Below are positions 26,101 through 32,739 of a stretch of 64,000 nucleotides of DNA, piece by piece. The DNA is from a bacterium (GTDB lineage: Bacteria; Bacillota; Clostridia; Oscillospirales; Acutalibacteraceae), in the NCBI GenBank assembly GCA_020625875.1, contig JAHLAX010000070.1, positions 89,221 through 153,220 on the forward strand, written 5' to 3'. The notes under the pieces were generated by a model. That model ran no database searches. It saw nothing but the letters and a program-made list of their open reading frames with translations, and was not told where the DNA came from. Both the position numbers and the translations under genes were made by a program. The first letter of the stretch is position 1, and each line of letters opens with the position of its first letter.

Positions 26101-27822
26101 CTTGCCGCTGACCTGCTGTTGTTTGAGCCACTCGCTGTCGAAGTAAGGCATAGTCTTGCCGTCGGCATACTGGATTGAGCCGTCGCGGCTGAGCGAGCTT
26201 TTGCCGTTTTCGCTTGTAGAATAAGCGAGTCCCTGAACGGCATAGTTAAAACTTGCCGTTACCTGGTTGGCGTCGGGCTTTAAGCCGTTGGAGTTGTTCG
26301 CGACATAGTCAAAGCGTGTGAGACCTGTCGCGTTGGGTCCGAAGTAACCCACGCCGTTTTCGTCACGGCTGGCGGGCTTGTAGCCCGTGCCGTTCACGTA
26401 GTTGAGGTACGCGTCCCAGTTAGCGCAGAAGTTGCCGAAATAGAGCGGATATTTCCAAGAGTCGTTGGCAGCCGCCATATCGCTGATTTTCTTATTGAAG
26501 TTATAGAACTCGTACCAGTCGTCATCAGCGCCGTCGTAGTTGTTGTTGCCATGGTCCTCGGGATTTGTACCTGCTTTTATAGGTTTAAGCCACGAGGAGT
26601 TTTTGAGCTCATGGTCAGAGAGGTAGTCGTAATAAACAGCGTCTGTCCAGAACGCGAAGTTCTTATTCGAGTCGTGCGCGTTTCCTTCCTCAACGCCTAC
26701 CGAGAAGTCGGTAACCTCGCCGAGAGCGTCGCCGAGATAGCACCATACGTTGGCGCCGTTCTTGAGGTTGTAGCACATATCCTGCTGACCTGTGGGAACG
26801 CTTGTAACGTTGGAGGTCGCGAGATTATAGCTGAACTGGATTTTGGCGTCATTAGGAACTTCTACCTTATAGAAACCGTCGGGAATCTTGCCGTCAAACA
26901 CGCCCGCGGGCTTGTTGTCGTCAGTGAGCTTTGTCATTGTGACGGTAGTACGGTAGGGGTCGTTTAAGTCCCAGGTAACCTTGACCTTTAAAGTGTCTGT
27001 CCAGTCAGGGTTATACATATAGATAACCTGTTTGTTGTTATATGACCTGGGCTGCGCGTCGTTATTAGCCTCGCTGTAAGCATATTTGCTGAGCTTTAAG
27101 CTGTCGTTCTTCTGAACATAAAGGTCGTTGCCTGTTGTGTTCTGGTTGAGCGAGCCTGAAGTATACTTTTTGTAATAAGGCGCTGAATCCCATGTTGAAC
27201 CTGTCGGTGATGAGAACACGGGATTATTGCCCTCGATTTTGAGGTCCTCGGTCTGAACGGTATAAGTGCCGCTCAATCCGTTGTTAAAGATAACATTGTC
27301 GAAGGGAGCGTCATAGTACCAATAGCTGGTTCCCTCAATTTTGGTCATAGCCGCGCCGGGCCACTGAGCGTTACGGGTTGAATCAGTTTCACCCGCGCCT
27401 GTCCACGAATAGATATGAGGGGTTATCCAGTTTGCTTTGGTATTGTTGAAAAATACTCGCTTTTTACCCACAGCGGGTACAGTGCTGAGCATTTTTAAAC
27501 CGTTTCTGACCAAATAAATCTGGATGTTAGCGGCGTCGGCAGGAACACCAGTCACCCTATAAAGCTTGTTGGCAGTAACTGTGGTAAATTCCTTTACCTC
27601 GCCTGTCTGGCTTGAATTGGATTTTGTAAAAGTCGCGCAAAGCTTCTCGCCCGAAGCGGGTTTCCAGTCGGCATTGTTTGTGATATCGAGATAGTATTTA
27701 TCAGAACTGCTGGCTGACGCTATCGACATCACGGTAAACATCGACACCGCAATAGCGAGCGCGACCAAAAGCGACAGTATACGTTTTGAAAACTTAGCTG
27801 TCCTTTTGTTTTGTTTCCGCAA
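23149..27822 (-). CDS. Giant pilus tip adhesin with fibro-slime and SpaA-like domains
   Basis: About 1,557 residues. After a signal peptide comes a carbohydrate-recognition-like region, then a fibro-slime (PA14-like) domain around KFEYSGDDDLWVYISEYGDD. Several Cna_B/SpaA isopeptide domains follow, with one ending in KETTAKDGYF. The C terminus is SPSSG, a hydrophobic helix and ANRK, a degenerate version of the LPxTG signal. I place the start at TTG 27822 because AAAGGAGG lies exactly 8 nt upstream. The ATG/GTG codons at 27846-27849 have no ribosome site. It is first in the pilus operon and would be the tip or adhesive subunit. Confidence 0.88.
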   Translation of the reverse strand: MRKQNKRTAKFSKRILSLLVALAIAVSMFTVMSIASASSSDKYYLDITNNADWKPASGEKLCATFTKSNSSQTGEVKEFTTVTANKLYRVTGVPADAANIQIYLVRNGLKMLSTVPAVGKKRVFFNNTKANWITPHIYSWTGAGETDSTRNAQWPGAAMTKIEGTSYWYYDAPFDNVIFNNGLSGTYTVQTEDLKIEGNNPVFSSPTGSTWDSAPYYKKYTSGSLNQNTTGNDLYVQKNDSLKLSKYAYSEANNDAQPRSYNNKQVIYMYNPDWTDTLKVKVTWDLNDPYRTTVTMTKLTDDNKPAGVFDGKIPDGFYKVEVPNDAKIQFSYNLATSNVTSVPTGQQDMCYNLKNGANVWCYLGDALGEVTDFSVGVEEGNAHDSNKNFAFWTDAVYYDYLSDHELKNSSWLKPIKAGTNPEDHGNNNYDGADDDWYEFYNFNKKISDMAAANDSWKYPLYFGNFCANWDAYLNYVNGTGYKPASRDENGVGYFGPNATGLTRFDYVANNSNGLKPDANQVTASFNYAVQGLAYSTSENGKSSLSRDGSIQYADGKTMPYFDSEWLKQQQVSGKPIGKTIRSSFPFYKKTEGGVTTYTFDSQNATDNVFFNWNGYEPKSVGYGRGMDYGVDDGLRNFMGNTPATKGIFPFNNTAKTKDNRGGNDNLDYGFGIKINMDFRVPEGGKLANHNDVKFEYSGDDDLWVYISEYGDDGKLTNSRLALDLGGNHKKAEGEINFNTMKATAKKVVSLKDSPNYSRDRIYIRDKSNWGSVYAWAWNKGDDGKWFKATKDNNTGLYYIKANQQAEGGTDRFDSKTMFTLNKNQSDWTNVAQGKVGDTFTDDNGNGSGAGKDTIANHWGKVTGTDNINKIEQAAANELYEYSDEKVTNFGFEQKRDTTYAQLDPTKTYHLTVFYMERGMIESNAMMKFTMTPAQNDLKVKKTVDTTDVNHGLEDALKDQKFEFTNSEEGALNTTARYTLNNEANTRTVDGTTGVYELSDSDVADFYNQYTTGNKITVTEKNRQSGVEYSTKWQVVDNAKGTIVAPNSATTAYKDGKTTDPFTLKDSTLATNNAKLQANIVNTPDVQSLTLSKKVRSEDDTTDIDTDKEFKFRVKIDVDGNGTYKAYPLKYTVASGGDTTVLQTDANTGEFRFSAKDTVTIEGLPKGAGYQIEEVATPGYAPLRVKVDGGSDDAFDGLMTGSISDHDSTVAFTNREKPISTTLKAKKYITDGQNRTLYTTGGLNTQNELFSFTAHGLGEFEYENGSTQKSIDVSNTEKTIQPVNNDGEIIFNNKGGTDKFLHFTQEGVYLYSIVENGIVVDNDKSSQANLTTYKDDIGVDTQKYIAKVTVSLNNRELVVNDGDIEYYKWDGTDPTPDTFTAANKVTEIEFENPIQKKGKLTINKEDSMNTLDGVEFTVYKVGAENEEITANTEVAGTAITQNGKVVFSDLDIYEKTNGKYFGLMDYQWYAVKETTAKDGYFREPTIRYFKLPILDGNDVKYEIEFTYVNGALKSPSSGSFGSFAIPIGIALVILSMLSVGAYMMYANRKPLKHACKRY

Positions 27823-27978
27823 TTTCAATTCCTCCTTTTCTATCATCACACAGCTCTTTTATGAACGTGCGTTCCTATGTTAAATATTATCACAAAAAAA
27901 TTCATTATAATTCTAATATAGAATTATTTTAAAGAAAAATAACACAATTTTTCGCTCGTATACTAAGTGCACAAAAAA

Positions 27979-27999
27979 GCCACCGCGTTTCGCGGTGGC
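27979..27999 (-). terminator. Terminator of the small secreted protein gene
   Basis: A 9-bp stem GCCACCGCG/CGCGGTGGC with a 3-nt loop is followed on the minus strand by TTTTTTG. Confidence 0.88.
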
Positions 28000-28013
28000 G
28001 TTGTTAAAAGTAC

Positions 28014-28448
28014 TTATGCTGTTCTCATAATGTATTTTTCGCTGTCTACGAAAATTGTCATTTTCTGGCTCGCCCATTTCTTGTCGGATGTCTTATATTT
28101 GAGAGTAAGGTGGTTGAGTCCGTAGGCAGTGCCTGTAATTCTGAAAGTGTATTTGTGAGCCTTGAAGTCGTAGCTGCATTTTACCTTTAAATTATTATAA
28201 TCTGATTTGTATGTCCAATCATAGCCGTAGGATGTTTTTCCTGTCGCCTTGAATGTATAAGCTTTGGCGAACTGGTTGATTTTGCTTGTCTCTTTGGGGA
28301 GCTGATTGACTACAGCCTTCTGTGAAGATGTTTTTACCGTTGCGGCGTTCGCGTTTACAGAACACATAATTGCTGTTGCTGAAGCTGTGATGAAGATTGA
28401 GAGTATTACTACCGCTAAGGATTTGATGATGTCTTTTGTCTTTGTCAT
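28014..28448 (-). CDS. Small secreted protein of unknown function
   Basis: Not recognised as a named family. The 144 residues begin with a basic N terminus and a hydrophobic signal peptide ending near NANA. The mature part is Lys/Tyr-rich, with alternating beta-strand patterns and no Cys after cleavage. The promoter has two TGTTGTA repeats and the translation start reads AAAGGAGATAATC...ATGACAAAGACAAA. Both features are shared with the 896-residue secreted protein at 61.2 kb, so these two genes are probably controlled together. It stands next to the two-component system, which may control it. Confidence 0.75.
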   Translation of the reverse strand: MTKTKDIIKSLAVVILSIFITASATAIMCSVNANAATVKTSSQKAVVNQLPKETSKINQFAKAYTFKATGKTSYGYDWTYKSDYNNLKVKCSYDFKAHKYTFRITGTAYGLNHLTLKYKTSDKKWASQKMTIFVDSEKYIMRTA

Positions 28449-28452
28449 TTTG

Positions 28453-28463
28453 ATTATCTCCTT
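28453..28463 (-). promoter_or_regulatory. Shared Shine-Dalgarno region AAGGAGATAAT
   Basis: On the minus strand this is the ribosome site of the 144-aa secreted protein. The identical 11-mer is the ribosome site of the gene at 61182, and its exact complement lies in the predicted small RNA. Confidence 0.6.
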
Positions 28464-28500
28464 TTTTCATTTCTTTGGGTTTCCCCTTGACTGTGACCAA

Positions 28501-28534
28501 AGTATATCAGACCGACTACAACAGAAGTACAACA
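28501..28534 (-). promoter_or_regulatory. Direct-repeat promoter A (two TGTTGTA, 11 bp apart)
   Basis: On the minus strand TGTTGTA at 28534-28528 and 28523-28517 is followed after 10 nt by the -10 TATACT (28506-28501). No -35 box is seen; the repeats occupy its place. This is the layout used by SARP/OmpR-type activators. It drives the 144-aa secreted protein. Confidence 0.65.
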
Positions 28535-28567
28535 AAATCTGTTGTTTTTTAAAATTTTATAAAATTC

Positions 28568-28655
28568 AAAAAAGAACCGCCCGGCAGACAAAACCGAGCG
28601 ATTCAAGGAGATAATGTATAGTAAACTTCTAAATGAAAGCAACTATCATTTCTTT
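28568..28655 (-). ncRNA. Predicted ~90-nt small RNA with anti-Shine-Dalgarno stretch
   Basis: Transcription would start about 7 nt after the -10 TATAAT of promoter C and end at a stem CGCTCGG/CCGGGCG (one G-U pair) followed by GTTCTTTTTT. No convincing reading frame lies between: the only ATG frame has six codons and no ribosome site. The RNA contains ATTATCTCCTT (complement of 28605-28615), which pairs perfectly over 11 nt with the ribosome sites of the genes at 28448 and 61182. All three units share the same promoter layout. Antisense function is inference. Confidence 0.45.
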
Positions 28656-28661
28656 ACGCTG

Positions 28662-28695
28662 ATTATATCAGGCACTCAACAACAAAAGTACAACA
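28662..28695 (-). promoter_or_regulatory. Direct-repeat promoter C (drives the predicted small RNA)
   Basis: On the minus strand TGTTGTA (28695-28689) and TGTTGTT (28684-28678) are 11 bp apart and end 10 nt before TATAAT (28667-28662). The geometry is identical to sites A and B. Confidence 0.6.
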
Positions 28696-28778
28696 AAAAA
28701 CCATAGTTTCTAAAAAAATTTGCAAAAAAACAAAATTTAATATAATATGGTTATATACATTATAAAGGAGTGTCGGCG

Positions 28779-30185
28779 GTGGAGCTTGTTACAAAAATAA
28801 ACGACTTTTGGAATAAACACAAATGGATTATGCCGCTGTGTTTCGTTGTTTCGCTTGTTTTTACTGTTGCCGCGATAGTATTCTGGCGTATAAGAGGCTT
28901 TGACAATATGCCCGCCACCTCGGTATTTAACCTCGGAGCTGACATCGTAAGTATGGCGGTAGCTACTGTGCTTTTGTACAGTATCGCTCAGGACAGAGAG
29001 GGCTTCAGCGAACACACGCGCACCTTTGCCCTGCTTATCTCGTCAACCTCGTTCGTACTCTTCACGGATATTTGCTGTTGGATAGTACAGGGCATAAAAG
29101 AGCTCGCGACGCTGAATCTCCTATCAAACATTCTGAATTATACGGGTTCGACTCTGCTGATATTCTTTTTATGGCGATATGTATTCACGGCGCTTGAGCT
29201 GGACGGAAAGTTCGGCAATATCGCGAGCATAATAATGAATGTTCTGCTGGTGCCTACGCTCATATCCTGCATTATAAACTTTTGGGTTCCGCTGTTTTTC
29301 AGCATTGACAGCGAGGGCGTATATCACCGAGAGCCGCTGTTTATGTGGAGTCAGACTTATCTCGCTATCGGTCTTATTATTGTTATTATAGGCTTTATTG
29401 TTTCAAAAACGCCTGTTAAGGAAAGGCTGATTACCGCATCGTTCGTACTGATACCTGTCGCGAATCAGTTTATAACGGGCTACGCCTATGGCTTGACAAC
29501 AGAATTCCCCGCTATGCTGATTTCGATTGTGCTCATATTCGGCGTGGTTGTTGCCAAGCGCGAGCAAAAGCTTATCGCCGCCGAAAAGGAGCTTTATGAA
29601 TCGAAGGTACGCGTTATGGTCAGCCAGATTCAGCCGCACTTTATGTATAACGCGCTGAGCTCTATAGCGATGCTGTGCAAGCTTGACCCCGATACGGCGA
29701 GCCAGGCGACAATAACCTTTGCGCAATACCTCAGGAGCAATATGGATTCCTTAAAACAAACAACCCCGATTCCCTTTGAGCAGGAACTGGAGCATTTAAA
29801 AAAGTATTTATATATCGAAAAGCTGCGCTTCGGCAAGAAGCTCAACATAGAATACGATATTCAGGCGACGAATTTTGAGCTGCCTCAGCTGACTATTCAG
29901 CCGCTCGCCGAAAACGCTGTCAAGCACGGTCTGAGCAAGAAGAAGGGCGGCGGCACGCTGACGATAGCTACTAAAGAAACCGAAAAAGCCTTTGAGGTCA
30001 TTGTGTCGGACGACGGCACGGGCTTTGATATAAACGAAAAGAAGAACGACGGCCGTTCCCACATCGGTATGGATAATATCAAACGCCGTCTTAAAGAAAT
30101 GTGCAACGCCGATGTAGTTATAACAAGCGTAATCGGCGAGGGCACCGTAGCTAAAATCATTATTCCAAAAGGAGAAACAAAATGA
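28779..30185 (+). CDS. LytS-type sensor histidine kinase with multi-pass membrane sensor
   Basis: The N-terminal ~260 residues form about seven membrane helices, as in AgrC- or 7TM-type receptors. The kinase half has the His_kinase motif SQIQPHFMYNALSS, with H as phosphorylation site. The ATP-binding lid follows (QPLAENAVKHGLSKKKGGG, SDDGTGFD, GMDNIKRRL). I use GTG 28779 because AAAGGAG lies 8 nt upstream; the GTG at 28770 overlaps that ribosome site. It overlaps the response regulator by 4 nt, forming a two-component operon. The signal is unknown; a peptide or small diffusible cue is possible. Confidence 0.9.
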   Translation: MELVTKINDFWNKHKWIMPLCFVVSLVFTVAAIVFWRIRGFDNMPATSVFNLGADIVSMAVATVLLYSIAQDREGFSEHTRTFALLISSTSFVLFTDICCWIVQGIKELATLNLLSNILNYTGSTLLIFFLWRYVFTALELDGKFGNIASIIMNVLLVPTLISCIINFWVPLFFSIDSEGVYHREPLFMWSQTYLAIGLIIVIIGFIVSKTPVKERLITASFVLIPVANQFITGYAYGLTTEFPAMLISIVLIFGVVVAKREQKLIAAEKELYESKVRVMVSQIQPHFMYNALSSIAMLCKLDPDTASQATITFAQYLRSNMDSLKQTTPIPFEQELEHLKKYLYIEKLRFGKKLNIEYDIQATNFELPQLTIQPLAENAVKHGLSKKKGGGTLTIATKETEKAFEVIVSDDGTGFDINEKKNDGRSHIGMDNIKRRLKEMCNADVVITSVIGEGTVAKIIIPKGETK

Positions 30186-30964
30186 GAATACTGTGCGTAG
30201 ACGACGAGCCTCTGATGCTTCAGATGCTCGAAACAGCTGTTAAAGAAGCTAAGCCCGACGCTGAAATAGCTTCGTTTGAATATCCCGATGAACTGCTCGA
30301 GGACGCCAAGGAAAACGGCGGCGACATCGCCTTTCTGGACATACATATGAGCGGTATGACGGGCGTGGAGCTCGCGGGCGAGCTCAAAAAGGTCAACCCC
30401 AAGATGAATATCATATTTGTTACAGGCTTTTCGGAATACACAGGCGACGCTATGCGACTGCGCGCCAGCGGGTATATTATGAAGCCTGTCACGGTTGAGG
30501 CTGTAAAAACCGAGCTTGAGGAACTGAGATTCCCGATTGTCCCCAAGGACAACGCTCTGTTAAGGGTGCAGTGCTTCGGCAACTTTGACGTATTCACTCC
30601 CGACGGCAAGAATGTTCATTTTGAAAGAAGCCGCTCCAAAGAAATCTTCGCGTATCTTGTGCACCGTCACGGCAGCTCCTGCTCCACCAGAGAGATTGCG
30701 GCGGCGCTGTTTGAGGACGAACCATACGACAAAAAGCAGCAAAGCTACCTCCAGACTCTCATAGCGGCGATGATAAAGAGCCTTAAAAAAATCGGTGCCG
30801 AAAGCGCTATCGTAAAAAGCTACAACGCTCTCGCGGTTAACGTTGACACGCTCGACTGCGACTATTACCGTTTCAAAGAGCTTGACGCGGGCGCCGTAAA
30901 CTCCTATGAGAACGAGTATATGAGCCAGTATTACTGGGCTGACTTTTTATACGATAGTTATTAA
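30182..30964 (+). CDS. Response regulator with SARP-like winged-helix output domain
   Basis: The receiver domain (residues ~1-118) has the acidic pair D7/D8, phosphoacceptor D53 in FLDIHMSG, T81 and K101. From about residue 127 there is a winged-helix domain (LRVQCFGNFDVF, then RSRSKEIFAYLVHRHG, then TREIAAALFED). This resembles the DNA-binding part of SARP/BTAD regulators rather than LytTR, the usual partner of LytS-type kinases. SARP-like regulators bind direct repeats spaced by one helical turn close to the -10 box. Such repeats occur at three sites in the window, two right beside this gene. The link is inference. Confidence 0.88.
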   Translation: MRILCVDDEPLMLQMLETAVKEAKPDAEIASFEYPDELLEDAKENGGDIAFLDIHMSGMTGVELAGELKKVNPKMNIIFVTGFSEYTGDAMRLRASGYIMKPVTVEAVKTELEELRFPIVPKDNALLRVQCFGNFDVFTPDGKNVHFERSRSKEIFAYLVHRHGSSCSTREIAAALFEDEPYDKKQQSYLQTLIAAMIKSLKKIGAESAIVKSYNALAVNVDTLDCDYYRFKELDAGAVNSYENEYMSQYYWADFLYDSY

Positions 30965-30990
30965 AATGATTATTTAGGAGGCGGTTATAA

Positions 30991-32415
30991 ATGAAACGCA
31001 CCGCCAAAATGTGGCTTGCTCTGTTATTGTTGCCGATTATGCTGCTCTGCTCGTCTGTCGGTGCTTCTTCGCTGAGCGAAAACATATCAGTACAGAAAAT
31101 CGACAGTATATCGGAAGACTTTATCACAGGCGCGGATATTTCGAGCCTATTGTCGCTCGAAGCGAGCGGCAGGGTGTTCTACGGCTTTGACGGCAAGGAA
31201 CAGGATTTGCTGAAAACGCTGAGCGAGTCAGGCTTTAATTATATTAGGGTAAGGGTATGGAATAATCCGTTTGACGAGAACGGCAACGGCTACGGCGGAG
31301 GCAACTGCACAGTTGAAACCGCGATTGAGCTCGGCAGGCGCGCCGCGGCGTATAATATGGGGCTGCTCGTAGATTTTCACTATTCAGATTTCTGGGCAGA
31401 CCCCGGCAAGCAGAAGGCTCCAAAGTCGTGGCTTAATATGAGTTTCGACGAAAAAAACGCCGCCATCTATAACTATACGGCTGAAAGCATCCAAAAGATA
31501 CAGCAAAGCGGTGTAAAAATCGGTATGGTTCAGGTGGGTAACGAAACCACGGGCGGACTGTGCGGTGAAACCGACAAAGAAAAGCGCTATACGCTGATGC
31601 GCTCGGCTGCACAAGCTGTCAGAGATACTGACGGAAGCATTCTGATTGCCACTCATTTCACTAATCCCGAGCAAAAAGCTTACGCTGATTTCGCTCAGGA
31701 TTTGCAGACTTATAATGTAAATTACGATATTTTTTCGACCTCGTTCTATCCCGAGTATCACGGAACTGTCGAAAACCTCAAGGAACAGCTCAAAGCGGTA
31801 CACAGCCTTACAGGCAAAAGGGTTATGATTGCCGAAACCTCGTGGGCGTACGACTCAGAGAACGCGGGCGCGTATGAACGAAGCGTACAGGGGCAGGCGC
31901 ACGAAATAGCCGCATGCGCCAAGGCTATGGTTGAATTGGGCGATTACGCGGTCGGCGTGTTCTACTGGGAACCCGCGTGGATTGATGTTCCCGGCGACAG
32001 TGAAGCAGAACGCAGCGAAAAGCGCGAAGCCTTCGGCGCTGGCTGGGCGAGCTCTTACTCCGTTGACTACGACCCCGACGACGCGGGGCTGTACTACGGC
32101 GCTACGGCGTGTATTCCCACCTCGCTCTTTGACCCTGACGGACATCCGCTTGAATCTCTGAAAACTTTTCTGTACATAAAAAAAGACACCGTTATTCTCG
32201 GCGATGCCGACAACAACGGCGCGGTAACGATTGACGACGCGACTTTGATTCAGCTTTATCTGGCGGGTTACAATACGCTGAGCGGTTTTAGTATCGCCGC
32301 GTCTGACGCAAATAACGACGGAAAGCTGTCAATTAACGATGTGAGCGAAATTCAGATATATTTAGCGGGTTACAGCAACAGATATAATATAGGAAAGCTG
32401 ATAACAATAGAATAG
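30991..32415 (+). CDS. Arabinogalactan endo-beta-1,4-galactanase (GH53) with dockerin
   Basis: A secreted enzyme cutting the beta-1,4-galactan chains of pectin. A signal peptide is followed by the GH53 barrel: GADISSLLSLEASG at the start, acid/base E185 in QVGNETTGG and nucleophile E282 in MIAETSWAY. The C-terminal ~70 residues are a dockerin with two Ca-binding repeats (GDADNNGAVTIDDATLIQLY and SDANNDGKLSINDVSEIQIY). This suggests docking into a cellulosome-type complex by cohesins encoded elsewhere. AGGAGG precedes the start. It lies 26 nt after the response regulator and may be co-transcribed. Confidence 0.94.
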   Translation: MKRTAKMWLALLLLPIMLLCSSVGASSLSENISVQKIDSISEDFITGADISSLLSLEASGRVFYGFDGKEQDLLKTLSESGFNYIRVRVWNNPFDENGNGYGGGNCTVETAIELGRRAAAYNMGLLVDFHYSDFWADPGKQKAPKSWLNMSFDEKNAAIYNYTAESIQKIQQSGVKIGMVQVGNETTGGLCGETDKEKRYTLMRSAAQAVRDTDGSILIATHFTNPEQKAYADFAQDLQTYNVNYDIFSTSFYPEYHGTVENLKEQLKAVHSLTGKRVMIAETSWAYDSENAGAYERSVQGQAHEIAACAKAMVELGDYAVGVFYWEPAWIDVPGDSEAERSEKREAFGAGWASSYSVDYDPDDAGLYYGATACIPTSLFDPDGHPLESLKTFLYIKKDTVILGDADNNGAVTIDDATLIQLYLAGYNTLSGFSIAASDANNDGKLSINDVSEIQIYLAGYSNRYNIGKLITIE

Positions 32416-32465
32416 AAAGCGCTCTAATGAGCGGCAACATAATATGATATATTTTTTACAAAAAC

Positions 32466-32491
32466 AAGGCACCCACTGTTGTGAGTGCCTT
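32466..32491. terminator. Bidirectional terminator after the galactanase
   Basis: An 11-bp stem AAGGCACCCAC/GTGAGTGCCTT (one mismatch) with a 4-nt loop, between converging transcripts. Confidence 0.8.
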
Positions 32492-32516
32492 ATCTTATTC
32501 TGTTTTGTCAACAATT

Positions 32517-32726
32517 TTAGCTGCCTGAACCGAATAACTGGTTAAACAAATCAACAGGACCGCCGCTATCGCCGAACTGAAACGCGTTAGCCGCGTCAAC
32601 ACCTACGTTATCTTCACCGTTGACCGTGACCGAAACTGTTAGAACATCGCGCTTTTCGAGTTCATAGACATTAATTATCGGGGTTTTGTATTCCAAAGCG
32701 GAGGTAGTATCAAATAATTTTTTCAT
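32517..32726 (-). CDS. Small peptide, 69 aa, paralogue-like of the 55-aa peptide at 17 kb
   Basis: Residues ~12-31 (EYKTPIINVYELEKRDVLT) match the N-terminal part of the peptide at 17.1 kb. The rest is unrelated: it is Gly/Asp/Asn-rich and ends in GSGS. No Cys and no signal peptide. AAAGGAGG precedes the start; the ATG at 32729 is an equally possible start. It begins 13 nt after the endonuclease stop, so it is the last cistron of that operon. Function is unknown. Related short proteins with a YxxPxIxV...DVL motif are common in gut clostridia and remain uncharacterised. Confidence 0.65.
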   Translation of the reverse strand: MKKLFDTTSALEYKTPIINVYELEKRDVLTVSVTVNGEDNVGVDAANAFQFGDSGGPVDLFNQLFGSGS

Positions 32727-32739
32727 CATAATTCCTCCT

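Noticed and set aside
28614..28706. Plus-strand micro-frame starting ATGTATAGTAAA after AAGGAGATA
   Set aside because: The ribosome site is only 3 nt from the ATG, no promoter precedes it, and the region is explained by a minus-strand promoter-terminator pair.
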